Assembly: GCA_036741695.1 (NCBI GenBank)
Contig: DAINRU010000023.1
Span: forward strand, 1 to 36,640
Source of the DNA: JAFANK01 sp036741695
Lineage (GTDB): Bacteria > Vulcanimicrobiota > Vulcanimicrobiia > Eremiobacterales > Eremiobacteraceae
Length of the DNA stretch: 36,640 nucleotides
Direction of reading: 5' to 3'
Of the stretch, positions 15,687 to 24,459 are shown in pieces (the first letter of the stretch is position 1; each line of letters opens with the position of its first letter). The position numbers were made by a program, and so were the translations under genes. Below the pieces are notes generated by a model. It searched no databases and was not told the origin of the DNA. It saw only the letters and a list, made by a program, of their open reading frames with translations.

Positions 15687-17625
15687 TGTTCTCGCCGAGA
15701 AAGCGCTCGAACCACTCGACGATCGCGGCCAGGCGGGCCACGCGTTGCTTGGGCGGCCCGTTGCGCGAAAGGTTGTGGTCGCACTTGATGAAGCGCAGCA
15801 TTTCGACCGTCGCGCCGCGCTCGCGCAGCGCCGTGAACAGCTGCTCCGACTGCTCGGCGGGCGTGCGGTAGTCGTTCTCGCTGTTGATGATCAAAAGCGG
15901 CGTCTCGATCGCATCGGCGTAGGTCAGCACCGAGTCACGGGCGTAGACCGCCGGCACGTCGAACGGACGCCCGCCAAAATCCTCGGCCAGCATCCTGCCG
16001 ACTTCCGAGGTCCCCCACAGGCTGACGAGGTTGGACGCCGGGCGCATAGCGACCGCCGCTGCAAAGCGCGTGGTGTGCCCGATGGCGAACCCGGTGAGAT
16101 ATCCGCCATAGCTGCCGCCCGCGACACCGAGCCGCAGCGCAGCGATGGGAAAGCGAGTGAGCGCGGCGTCAAGCACCGCCATGCAGTCATCGAACGCGGG
16201 CTGGCCCCAATCGCCTTTGATGGCGGCCGCAAAACCCTCGCCGTACGTCTGACTCCCGCGCGGGTTGCAATAGACCACATCGAAACCCGACGCCGCGAGC
16301 AGCACGAACTCGAAGACGTAGGCGTTGCCGTAGGCGAAATGCGGCCCACCGTGGATCTGCAGGACGCATGGACGAGGCGCGGGCCCGCGGCCTTCTAGGT
16401 GCCACGCATCGATGTCGCCCGCCGCGCCCTTCACCCGGAATGGAGTGGTCGGGGCGACGTCGATCGCAGCACACCAGGCGTCGGATTCGTGGGTGAGCCG
16501 GACGACCTCGCTGCCACGCGCGAGGTACATCTCAGGCGGCTCGCTGATGCTCGAGGCGCAATACACCACGCTGCGTGAGTCGAGCACGGCGAAGTCCGTC
16601 ACCGACGCGGTCACCGGCGTCATCGCAGCGTTCGAACGTCCCGAGACCATGACGACCTGCGCGGCGCCGCGGCTGGATGCGAGCACGGCGATCTCGTCAG
16701 GCGACGCCCACACGGGGCGGGCGATGCCGCCGGCAGCAGCGACGTCGCTCAGCACGAAATTGCCACAGGTCCATTCCACCTCTTCGGTCAGGCACTGCAC
16801 GATGCGGCCTTCGCGGTCCACCACGAAAAGGCGGAGGTTGTGCAATCCGCCGGCGGCCCGTGGTGCTTGACTCCCGCAAAACGCGATGTGGGTGCCGTCG
16901 GGCGACCAGGACGGCGCATCGATCGCCGAACCGAACTGCACGACTCTGCGTGGTTGCCAGTCGTGGGCGGCCGACGCGGTCCACAGCTCCCGGCGCCACA
17001 GCGAATCGGCATTCACGTCGTGTTCGCCTGAGAAGACGATCGTCTCGCCTGTGGGATCCCACGCGATCGAGCCGACCTGCCCCGTGCCGTCGGTGAGCGC
17101 GCGAGCCGTTCCGTCGGCGAGGTCGATAAGCCATATCTGTGGGACATCGTCGAAGAAGCCTGGTCCGTCGGCCCGATAGCGCAGGCGCGTGATGCGTCGC
17201 CACCCGCGGCGCTCGACCTCCTCGCGCCCGGTCGTCGGCGTGGCGACGACAGCGACATGCGCGCCGCCGGGCGCCACCGCGAATTCGGAGACGTTTCCCG
17301 GCACGGCCGGCAAGGCGAACGGCTCCCCGCCGGCGGCATCGACGCGCCACAGCTGTGTCGAACCGCTGCGGTCGCTCAAGAAGAGCAGCGCGATTCCGTC
17401 GGCTGACCACTGTGGCGCTCCGTCGCGGGCGCTGCCTTGGGTCAAGCGGCGCATCTCTGCGCTCGCCAGATCCACGGTCCTGAGGCTGCCGCGGTAGGAG
17501 TTGCTCGCTTCGTCCATCGTGGTGACGACGAATGCGACCGACGAGCGCGATGGATGCAGCGCGCATCCGCTGACGATCGGTAGGGAATACAAAGCTTCAG
17601 GGCGCAAGAGCCCGCCGTCGGCCAT
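15676..17625 (-). CDS. S9 family prolyl-oligopeptidase / acylaminoacyl-peptidase
   Basis: 649 residues. The N-terminal two thirds (to about 390) are beta-propeller-like, with repeats such as APQWSADGIALLFLSDRSG, VGSIAWDPTGETIVFSG and DAPSWSPDGTHIAF. The C-terminal alpha/beta-hydrolase has IHGGPHFAYGNAY, NPRGSQTYGEGF and the nucleophile elbow GGSYGG (Ser505). It also has Asp585 in NSENDYRTP and His617 in KCDHNL, a complete triad. No signal peptide is visible, so probably a cytoplasmic serine peptidase acting on short peptides. The last few codons and the stop lie in a dispersed palindrome. It is divergent from the flavin monooxygenase. Confidence 0.92.
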   Translation of the reverse strand: MADGGLLRPEALYSLPIVSGCALHPSRSSVAFVVTTMDEASNSYRGSLRTVDLASAEMRRLTQGSARDGAPQWSADGIALLFLSDRSGSTQLWRVDAAGGEPFALPAVPGNVSEFAVAPGGAHVAVVATPTTGREEVERRGWRRITRLRYRADGPGFFDDVPQIWLIDLADGTARALTDGTGQVGSIAWDPTGETIVFSGEHDVNADSLWRRELWTASAAHDWQPRRVVQFGSAIDAPSWSPDGTHIAFCGSQAPRAAGGLHNLRLFVVDREGRIVQCLTEEVEWTCGNFVLSDVAAAGGIARPVWASPDEIAVLASSRGAAQVVMVSGRSNAAMTPVTASVTDFAVLDSRSVVYCASSISEPPEMYLARGSEVVRLTHESDAWCAAIDVAPTTPFRVKGAAGDIDAWHLEGRGPAPRPCVLQIHGGPHFAYGNAYVFEFVLLAASGFDVVYCNPRGSQTYGEGFAAAIKGDWGQPAFDDCMAVLDAALTRFPIAALRLGVAGGSYGGYLTGFAIGHTTRFAAAVAMRPASNLVSLWGTSEVGRMLAEDFGGRPFDVPAVYARDSVLTYADAIETPLLIINSENDYRTPAEQSEQLFTALRERGATVEMLRFIKCDHNLSRNGPPKQRVARLAAIVEWFERFLGENKRT

Positions 17626-17712
17626 GGGGCGGGTCTTGGCCGCAGCCCCGAGTGCTGACCTCCCCGGACCCTCATGAAGGAGCGGCCGCTCGCGCTAGAG
17701 GGGGCATGCATC

Positions 17713-18945
17713 GTGCCTGCGATAATCACCACACGCTGTTGCATCGTCGGTGGCGGTCCAGCTGGGATGGTGCTCGGCGTGCTCCTGGCGCGCGCCGGCG
17801 TAGATGTGGTCGTGCTCGAGAAGCACGCCGACTTTCTGCGTGATTTCCGGGGCGATACCTTGCACCCGTCCACCCTTGAGCTCGTCTACGAGCTGGGCTG
17901 GATCGACGACTTGCTCAAATTGCCGCATCAAGAGGCGCCCATACTCCAGGCGCAGATCGGCGAAACCACATTCGCCGTCGCGGATTTCACGCATCTCCCG
18001 ACCCATTGCAAGTTCCTCGCGTTCATGCCGCAATGGGATTTTCTCAACTTCTTCGCCGAGCGCGGCGCCCGCTACCCGACGTTCACGCTACGCATGAGAG
18101 CTCAAGTAGAGGAACTCATCGAGGCGTCCGGCAGGATCGTCGGCGTGCGCGTGGCGATGCCGGATGGGCCGCTAGAGGTCCATGGGGCTCTGGTAATCGG
18201 GTGCGACGGCAGGCACTCGGTCGTCCGCGCACACGCCGGTCTCGAGGTTGAGGAGCTCGGCGCACCGATGGACGTCTTGTGGTTCCACCTACGGAGAGCT
18301 GCCACAGACCCGCAAGCGACGACGCTGCGCTTCGATGCCGGCCGGCTCTTCATCATGATCAGGCGGGAGACGGAGTGGCAGTGCGGCTACGTCATCCCGA
18401 AAGGCTCGCTCGCGCAGATCCAATCGCGGGGGCTGGATGCGTTCCGCGCAAGCGTGTCAACCTGCGCCCCGTTTGCCGCTGACCGCACGGGGGCCATACG
18501 CAGCTGGGACGACGTCAAGCTGCTCACCGTACAAGTCGACCGGCTGCGGCGCTGGTTTCGTCCTGGACTGTTGTGCATCGGTGACTGCGCCCACGCGATG
18601 TCTCCCGTCGGCGGCGTCGGGATCAATCTCGCCATTCAGGATGCGGTCGCTGCGGCGAACGAACTAGCGGCGGTGCTTCGCGACGGCGGCCCGACCGACG
18701 AGCATCTGCGACGCATTCAGGAACGGCGCGAACCGCCGACAAAGCTGACGCAGCGCGCGCAAGTGTTTGTCGCCAACAAGGTCATCTCACGCGTGCTCGC
18801 CGGCACTCGGGATATGCGACCGCCCCTCATCCTCAGATTGCTGGATCGCTATCCGCTCTTGCGGCGGATTCCAGGCCGGCTTCTGGGCCTGGGCGTGCGG
18901 CCGGAGCACGTGAAGACCCCCGACGCTTATATCTCCCATTCCTGA
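17713..18945 (+). CDS. FAD-dependent monooxygenase (PHBH/UbiH-like)
   Basis: 410 residues from the GTG at 17713, which has AGAGGGGG 8 nt upstream and yields the usual short N terminus before CCIVGGGPAGMVLG. An in-frame ATG at 17674 would add 13 residues with no good ribosome-binding site. Motifs of group A flavin hydroxylases: GGGPAG near residue 11, VLEKHADF and FRGDTLHPSTLELV (substrate/FAD side). VIGCDGRHSVVR (DG motif) and LCIGDCAHAMSPVGGVGINLAIQDAV (GD motif, FAD ribityl contact) follow. The substrate is unknown, with aromatic or quinone-like compounds common. The last 19 bp overlap the convergent solute-binding-protein gene. Confidence 0.88.
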   Translation: MPAIITTRCCIVGGGPAGMVLGVLLARAGVDVVVLEKHADFLRDFRGDTLHPSTLELVYELGWIDDLLKLPHQEAPILQAQIGETTFAVADFTHLPTHCKFLAFMPQWDFLNFFAERGARYPTFTLRMRAQVEELIEASGRIVGVRVAMPDGPLEVHGALVIGCDGRHSVVRAHAGLEVEELGAPMDVLWFHLRRAATDPQATTLRFDAGRLFIMIRRETEWQCGYVIPKGSLAQIQSRGLDAFRASVSTCAPFAADRTGAIRSWDDVKLLTVQVDRLRRWFRPGLLCIGDCAHAMSPVGGVGINLAIQDAVAAANELAAVLRDGGPTDEHLRRIQERREPPTKLTQRAQVFVANKVISRVLAGTRDMRPPLILRLLDRYPLLRRIPGRLLGLGVRPEHVKTPDAYISHS

Positions 18946-20567
18946 ACGTTCCAGAAATCAGAGTTGACCGGCTCGGGCCGGAAGCCGTGCAGATCGGAAT
19001 TCACCAGGTAGATCGCTTGAGGCCAGGCGATGGGCACGACCGGCAGATCCTTATTCCAGAGGCGCTGCAGCTGCGCATAGATCGGTGCCCGCTCGGCGTG
19101 CGTGTACACGGCCACGGCCTGCGCCGTCAAGCGGTCTGAGAGCGCACTGACGTACTTGCCCTCGTTGAATCCACGGGCGCCGATGAACTGACTGCCGAGA
19201 TTAGCAGAACGATCCGGATCGGGGTCGAAGATGAAGGTTCCGAGCGAGACGTCAAATCTGCCCATCGTCCACAACCCGTCCGGACTGCGCAAGACGTTGA
19301 GAGGCAGCGACTGGATCGTGACGTCGGCGCCGATAGCGCGCCATTGCTGCTGCATCAGTTGGGAAAGCTCGTTCGCGGTGGTCGCTCCCGACGCGATTGA
19401 GAGCGCAAAAGCGAGCCTGCGATCGCCGCGCGAGCGTATACCGTCGGCTCCGGTGCGCCAACCTGCTTGGGCGAGCAGCCGATTGGCAAGCGCAGGGTCG
19501 TAGGGCGGCGAGCCGTTATCTGCTGCGTACGCCCAGCTGGACGGTGGTATGAACGACTGTGCGGCAGTCGCAGTACCTGCGTATACGGTGTTGCGAAGAC
19601 GCACGCGGTCCAGCGCGAGCACGAGGGCTTCGCGCACGCGCACGTCGTCGAAGGGATCGCGCGACAGGTTGATCGTGAGGTACGTCCCCGCCGTATACTG
19701 AACGAGGCGAACGTTGTAGCCGGGAATCCTGCGCAGCCGGGCCAGCATATTCGGACTACCGATGGGAGCGATATCGAGCTCCTTCGAAGAGGCGAGCGTC
19801 AATCGGGTGTTCTCATCGGGCACGATCGAAATATCAACCTCTTTGATCTTCGGAGCGCCGGCGAAGTAGCCGGCATTGGGCACCAAGATGATGCGTGCTC
19901 CACGCTCCCAGCTCTTCAAGCGCAGCGGCCCCGAACCGACCGGGTGGATGCCGAACGCATCGTGATTGAAGTCCGTAGTATGCTCGAGCAAGTGCTTCGG
20001 GATGATGGAGCCGTTCTCGCCATTGCAGAAAAGCTGCCCGACCGCGGGCGCCCACGGCGCTCGTAGACGCACCACGACCGTGTGGTCGTCTGGGGTCATG
20101 ATTCGTTCGACGTGCGAATAGGGCGCGGTATTGGGCGCGTTGACCTTGGGATCGGTGATCTCGGCGAAAGTGAACGCGACGTCGGCTGAGGTCAACGGCA
20201 CACCGTCATGCCAGCGGACGCCGCGGCGCAGGTGGTAGGTGAGCGTGCGGCCGTCTGCGCTGACCCCACCGTTTGCCGGGCTCGGTACCTCGGTGGCTAG
20301 GTCAGGGATGATGCGTTCCTGGTCATCGAGCTTGACGAGCCCGCTGAAGATCGCCTCTTCGATGGCGTTCTCATACGCCAACCCGCCGAGGACCGGGTTG
20401 AGCGTGTTGAGATCGTTGCTGATCGCGTAGCGCACGACACCGTGGATGGTCGACGTGCTCGACGCCGGGTGTCCGCTTGTCGAGACGCGGGTGCAGGCCA
20501 GGAGCAGCGCGCAGCACGCGAACGCCGCACCTGTGCGAAGCGGCGCTCGGCGGCGCCAGGCGTTCAC
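18927..20567 (-). CDS. ABC transporter family-5 solute-binding lipoprotein (peptide/nickel/opine type)
   Basis: 546 residues from the GTG at 20567, whose first bases overlap the permease stop (GTGA). The N terminus (NAWRRR, hydrophobic run, LLLACTR) is a lipoprotein signal with lipobox cysteine near residue 25, so it should be anchored outside the membrane. Family features: VRYAISNDLNTLNPVLGG, IPDLATEVPSPANGGVSADGRTLTYHLRRGVRWHDG(VPLTSADV), the DppA/OppA pattern, and VREALVLALDRVRL. A much longer frame reaching to 21899 is only a shadow through the permease gene. No ABC permease or ATPase genes follow in this window, which is odd; the neighbour is an APC-type secondary carrier. Confidence 0.9.
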   Translation of the reverse strand: MNAWRRRAPLRTGAAFACCALLLACTRVSTSGHPASSTSTIHGVVRYAISNDLNTLNPVLGGLAYENAIEEAIFSGLVKLDDQERIIPDLATEVPSPANGGVSADGRTLTYHLRRGVRWHDGVPLTSADVAFTFAEITDPKVNAPNTAPYSHVERIMTPDDHTVVVRLRAPWAPAVGQLFCNGENGSIIPKHLLEHTTDFNHDAFGIHPVGSGPLRLKSWERGARIILVPNAGYFAGAPKIKEVDISIVPDENTRLTLASSKELDIAPIGSPNMLARLRRIPGYNVRLVQYTAGTYLTINLSRDPFDDVRVREALVLALDRVRLRNTVYAGTATAAQSFIPPSSWAYAADNGSPPYDPALANRLLAQAGWRTGADGIRSRGDRRLAFALSIASGATTANELSQLMQQQWRAIGADVTIQSLPLNVLRSPDGLWTMGRFDVSLGTFIFDPDPDRSANLGSQFIGARGFNEGKYVSALSDRLTAQAVAVYTHAERAPIYAQLQRLWNKDLPVVPIAWPQAIYLVNSDLHGFRPEPVNSDFWNVQEWEI

Positions 20568-21988
20568 ACCGTGGCCTCCGCCGAGGCGAGCCGGCGTTTG
20601 CGCTTCGCCGCCGCGATGTAGAACAACACGCCGCTCCCCAGCATGATGGCCGTCAAGCCGAGGATCTTCGCCACCGCAAGCGGCTTGTTCGGCTCGTTCG
20701 AGGGAGGGACAAGCGTGAGCACGACGGAGCAGAACGTGGTGAGAAGCCCGACGGCCGCTGCGATGATGACGGTGGTCCGGCCGCCGATGATGCGGATGTC
20801 TTCCGGCCGCACAGGGCCGCCGCTCAGCGTGAACGCAGACGCGAAGAGCAGCAGGAAGGGTAGGAGGGTGCTGATCACGGTCGTGCTCACCAAGACGTTG
20901 TAGGCGCCGCGCACCGACGTGCCCCCTTGGCCCAAGAAGATGAAGCAGCCCGCGATCGCGGCTTGCGTCACGAGCGCGATGACGGGAGATCCAAAGCGCG
21001 GATGCATGCGGCCGAACGCCTTCGGCAAATAGTGATCCAACCCGGCGACGAATGGCAGACGGGCCACCGCACCGAGCCAGGCGCCGGCGCTTGCCAGACA
21101 ACTGATCACCACGAGGCCGGCGGCCAGCGGCGTCAGCACGTTCCAGCCGAAGCGCTCCGAAGCCGTGGCGATCGATTGCATCACGCCATAGAGCGCGTTG
21201 GTCTGATCGGGTTTGAGCGTGGCGAGCACGGCTGCGGTGCCGCCGATGTAGATCACGGCGATGGCGGGCGCTGCCAGCGCCAGGGCGCGTGCGATCGTGC
21301 GCCGCGGGTTTTTGATCTCGCCGCCCAAGAACGAGATCGCCTCGGGGCCCGTCCACGCAAACGCGATGGTGGACCAGAACACGAGATCGGTGATGTGGAC
21401 GCTCGGGCGTATGGTGGCGGCGGTTATGGGCGTCGCGAAGCCGGATCGATGCCAGATCAAGGCGCCAAGCGCGATGAGGACGATCGTGACGACCCAACGG
21501 CTGGCAGCGCCGACGTTGTTCAACCACTTCTCGATATCCAGGCCGAGGATGTTGAGAATGGTCGCAAGCGCGAGGCCTGCCAGTGAGACGATGATGAAGT
21601 ACGCCGGCGAGCCGGATAGAAAGCCCGAGCTCCCGCCATAGAAGTACAGCGCGTTGCCGGCCATGAAATACAGCAGTGCCGGGAAGTAGGGCAAGTTCGA
21701 CGTCCAGTACGTCCAGCCCGAGAGAAAGCCTGCGAACGGTCCGAACGCGCGCTTGCTCCAGACGTACAGCCCGCCCTCGTCGGGATAGCGCGCCGACAGG
21801 AACACCACGACGATCGACAGCGGCACGAACATGCAGGCGCAGCCCAACACCCAGACCAGCAACGAACTGGCGCCGGTCGACGCCGCGGCCGCGACCCACT
21901 GCAGATTCGAGGCGGCCACCACGAAGAACAAGGCGACATCCGCAAGCCCGAGACTGCGGCGCAGGACGGGTTCGTTACTCACGCTCAC
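20564..21988 (-). CDS. APC superfamily amino acid permease
   Basis: 474 residues with about 12 hydrophobic segments, full length for the amino acid/polyamine/organocation superfamily. Features: LGLADVALFFVVAASNLQWVAAA in TM1, ARYPDEGGLYVWSKRAFGPFAGFLSGWTYW (consensus E-G-Y-W-FG--GF--GW), and FAWTGPEAISFLGGEIKNPRRTIARAL at the conserved TM6 region. The tail is short and basic (AAAKRKRRLASAEATV). It probably imports an amino acid or amine by proton or sodium coupling. It sits 18 bp after the sarcosine-oxidase-like gene and overlaps the solute-binding protein by 4 nt, so it likely belongs to the same catabolic operon. Confidence 0.9.
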   Translation of the reverse strand: MSVSNEPVLRRSLGLADVALFFVVAASNLQWVAAAASTGASSLLVWVLGCACMFVPLSIVVVFLSARYPDEGGLYVWSKRAFGPFAGFLSGWTYWTSNLPYFPALLYFMAGNALYFYGGSSGFLSGSPAYFIIVSLAGLALATILNILGLDIEKWLNNVGAASRWVVTIVLIALGALIWHRSGFATPITAATIRPSVHITDLVFWSTIAFAWTGPEAISFLGGEIKNPRRTIARALALAAPAIAVIYIGGTAAVLATLKPDQTNALYGVMQSIATASERFGWNVLTPLAAGLVVISCLASAGAWLGAVARLPFVAGLDHYLPKAFGRMHPRFGSPVIALVTQAAIAGCFIFLGQGGTSVRGAYNVLVSTTVISTLLPFLLLFASAFTLSGGPVRPEDIRIIGGRTTVIIAAAVGLLTTFCSVVLTLVPPSNEPNKPLAVAKILGLTAIMLGSGVLFYIAAAKRKRRLASAEATV

Positions 21989-22006
21989 GTGTTTGCGACG
22001 GCCACC

Positions 22007-23173
22007 TCACATCATGTACGTCTTCGCGGGATTGCTCTCGCGCAGGATCGGCCGGCTGAGGGAGAAGCCGGAGATGTCGGCGTCCGTCTTCCCATCGGCG
22101 ACGAGTTCGGCGAGCGTCTTGCCGATGATCGACGCGAACTTGAACGCGTGGCCGGCGCCGATGGCCACGACCGCACCAGGGTGCCCGGCGATCGAGTCGA
22201 CCACGAAATCGCGATCCGGCGTGAGCGTGTACAGACACGTCTTCGTGTAGATGACGGGACCGAGCATCGACGGGATGTATTTCTCGAGGAACGAACTGAG
22301 GCGCGCGAAGTTCTCTTCGTCGGGCTCAAAACTGCGCGTGTCGGGATCGACCGGTTTGCCGCCCGCGTCCTGCGCGGCCTTAGGACCGTCCTCGCCGAAG
22401 ACCGGCATGCCGTAGAAGCTCGGATCGTCCATCCAGATCCAGACGGGGAAGCGCCCGGGTTGAAACGCGCTGACGTCTTGCGACGCGAAGTAGGTCACCT
22501 GTTCTTTTGTGACCTCGAGCGGCAAGCGAGCGCCGAAAAACGAGAGCGCCTCGTTGGACCATGGCCCGGCGGCGATGATGAGCTTGCGGCAGCGGTATTG
22601 CGTCTCGCCGGCGAGCACGTCGAACTCGCCGCTCGCGGGGACGACGTGGGTGATCCCGGCGCGCTCCCGCAGGGTGGCCCCGTGTTCGCGGGCCATGCGC
22701 TGGTGCGCGGCATTGGCGCGCGCCGCCATGGCGATGCCGCTTTGCGCCTGGAAAACGCCATGGATGTCGTCGCCGACGCGGAACTGCGGCCAGCGGCGCA
22801 TGATCTCGCGGGCATCGAGATGTTCGAATGGCACGCCGCAGGCCTGCATGGATTCCATATAGCCTTCGAGCGGGATGGCGCTCTGACGAGGTCCGAAATC
22901 CAGACCGCCGGTGCGCAGGACGAGCTGCTCGCCTGAGTCGGCTTCGACGTCGGCCCACGCCTGATAGGCGCGCTTGGCGAACTCGACGTAGTCTGGACGG
23001 TGATACGACAAGCGGATGATGCGCGAATGATCCTGCGATTCGCCGCGGACGTGGCCGAGCTCGAACTGCTCGAGCCCGAGCACGCCGTCGCCGAAGCGGC
23101 GCGAAAGCCAGTAGGCGGCGGCGCTGCCGATGCCGCCCAGGCCGACGACGATGTATTCGAAGTCCGTTCGCAT
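22007..23173 (-). CDS. solA: Monomeric sarcosine oxidase / N-methyltryptophan oxidase-like flavoprotein
   Basis: 388 residues, full length. MSOX/MTOX enzymes oxidatively demethylate N-methyl amino acids, giving the amine, formaldehyde and hydrogen peroxide. The FAD-binding GLGGIGSAAAYWL is at residues 11-23 with VLGLEQF after it, followed by GESQDHSRIIRLSYH, the MSOX active-site segment. The covalent-flavin region IYTKTCLYTLTPDRDFVVD has Cys313 in the place of the flavin-linking cysteine of MSOX (Cys315). The C-terminal IGAGHAFKFASIIGKTLAEL matches the family. Placement 7 bp after a Rieske N-demethylase-like gene suggests it removes the next methyl group. The exact N-methyl substrate is not known; the symbol is by similarity. 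Confidence 0.9.
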   Translation of the reverse strand: MRTDFEYIVVGLGGIGSAAAYWLSRRFGDGVLGLEQFELGHVRGESQDHSRIIRLSYHRPDYVEFAKRAYQAWADVEADSGEQLVLRTGGLDFGPRQSAIPLEGYMESMQACGVPFEHLDAREIMRRWPQFRVGDDIHGVFQAQSGIAMAARANAAHQRMAREHGATLRERAGITHVVPASGEFDVLAGETQYRCRKLIIAAGPWSNEALSFFGARLPLEVTKEQVTYFASQDVSAFQPGRFPVWIWMDDPSFYGMPVFGEDGPKAAQDAGGKPVDPDTRSFEPDEENFARLSSFLEKYIPSMLGPVIYTKTCLYTLTPDRDFVVDSIAGHPGAVVAIGAGHAFKFASIIGKTLAELVADGKTDADISGFSLSRPILRESNPAKTYMM

Positions 23174-23180
23174 GCCGGTC

Positions 23181-24335
23181 TTAATCGCCCAAGCGATCGC
23201 GGATGTAATTGCGGATATCGAGGCTCATGCTCTCCATCGGCGCATAGTAGCCATGCTCGAAGACCTTCGATTGCATGCCGCGCTGCACGCCGGCGCAGAT
23301 CCTCCAATCCTGCCGGTTGACGAGGTCCCAGAACTCGACCGCGTCGGAGGGATCGAAATCGGGCTTGGCCATCTCGCTGGGATGGAACAAGAAGTCACAG
23401 GCGATCGTTGTGTGTGCGGGGCCGCGCGGCCACAGGCTGAAGGCGGCCACGTGCTCGGCCGCCAGGCTGAGCATGAAATTCGGATAGATCAGCTCGCCCT
23501 TGTGGCGGACCTTCTCATCTTCGTCCAGGCCGGCGAACGTGGCACGCTTGGTCGTGCCGGAAAAGGTGAACGTGAAGGCGCCCGGCTTATGCGGTATGCC
23601 GCGGTCCCAATCGAGGTCGCTGCCGCCCTGCTTCTTGAATGCAGGCACGACGTCGCACAGCTCGGGATGCACGCCTGCGCAGTGATAGCACTCGTTGTAA
23701 TTCTCGAGGATGACCTTCCAGTTGGCCTCCACCTCGTAGACGATGCGCCGCGCGGTCCGCAGCTCGGCGAGCGGGTAGCGCCGGACGCGCTCTGGGATCG
23801 GTCCGAGCTGCGCCGCCAAATCGTAGCCGCGGGCCTTCGCCGCATCGGGGGAGAGGTTGAGGAAGAAGAACCCGCCCCAGCTTTGGATGCCGACTGGGTG
23901 CAGCGAGAACTCTTCTTTATATAGCGTATCTTCGGACGCAAGGTAGGGCGCCGTGCGCAGCTCGCCCTCGAGCGTGTAGGTCCAGGCGTGGTACGGGCAG
24001 CGGATGGCCCCGGCGAAGCTGCCGGACGGACCGCTGCCGCTTGACGCGCTTGGTTCGGCCCGCTCGTGGATCACAAGCTCGCACCCGCGATGCCGGCAGA
24101 CGTTGAAGAACGCTCGGAGATCTCCATGTTTGGAGCGCACGACGAGGACGTGCTCGCCAGTCACGTCGAGCAGCAGGTAATCACCGGCGTTCGGTATCTG
24201 CTCGTCGCGCCCGGCGTAGAACCACTCGCTGTGGAAGATGCGCTCTTTCTCGCGGGCGTAGACGTCCTCGGAGAAATAGAAGGCACGAGGCAGCGTGGCC
24301 TCAAGCCGCGACTTCAAACCGTTGCGCGCATGCAT
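23181..24335 (-). CDS. Rieske non-heme iron oxygenase, GbcA/CntA/Stc2-like
   Basis: 384 residues. The Rieske [2Fe-2S] ligands are Cys80/His82 (CRHRGC) and Cys113/His116 (CPYHAW). The catalytic Fe(II) site is in NYNECYHCAGVHPEL, with His218 and His223 and a bridging Glu215. Glutamate instead of the more common aspartate at this bridging position is a feature of oxygenases acting on quaternary ammonium compounds, such as carnitine oxygenase CntA. The ENYNECYHC context also matches stachydrine and glycine-betaine demethylases. The distance between the two Rieske ligand pairs is about 30 residues, stretched by a Ser/Gly-rich insert. Start ATG 24335 has GAGGA just upstream. No reductase partner is seen in the window. 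Confidence 0.9.
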   Translation of the reverse strand: MHARNGLKSRLEATLPRAFYFSEDVYAREKERIFHSEWFYAGRDEQIPNAGDYLLLDVTGEHVLVVRSKHGDLRAFFNVCRHRGCELVIHERAEPSASSGSGPSGSFAGAIRCPYHAWTYTLEGELRTAPYLASEDTLYKEEFSLHPVGIQSWGGFFFLNLSPDAAKARGYDLAAQLGPIPERVRRYPLAELRTARRIVYEVEANWKVILENYNECYHCAGVHPELCDVVPAFKKQGGSDLDWDRGIPHKPGAFTFTFSGTTKRATFAGLDEDEKVRHKGELIYPNFMLSLAAEHVAAFSLWPRGPAHTTIACDFLFHPSEMAKPDFDPSDAVEFWDLVNRQDWRICAGVQRGMQSKVFEHGYYAPMESMSLDIRNYIRDRLGD

Positions 24336-24459
24336 GAGTCCTCGCGCATTCCCCGCCCATTCGTGCGGACCCTGGTGATCGCGCGCAAAACACCGCCAGC
24401 TCCCGCTGCCGCGACGAGCAGAAGGAATGGCGAGCTGCTCACCTGAGTTCGTGCTTGGG

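Noticed and set aside
20568..21899. Long minus-strand frame continuing upstream of the solute-binding-protein gene (990 codons in all)
   Set aside because: The extra part is Arg/His-rich shadow translation of the APC permease in another frame. A lipoprotein signal begins at the GTG at 20567 with a GTGA overlap.
24314..24442. Small minus-strand ORF of 42 codons with a hydrophobic start, overlapping the Rieske gene start
   Set aside because: No good ribosome-binding site, overlap with the Rieske start in another frame, and no recognisable family. A real leader peptide cannot be excluded but is not supported.
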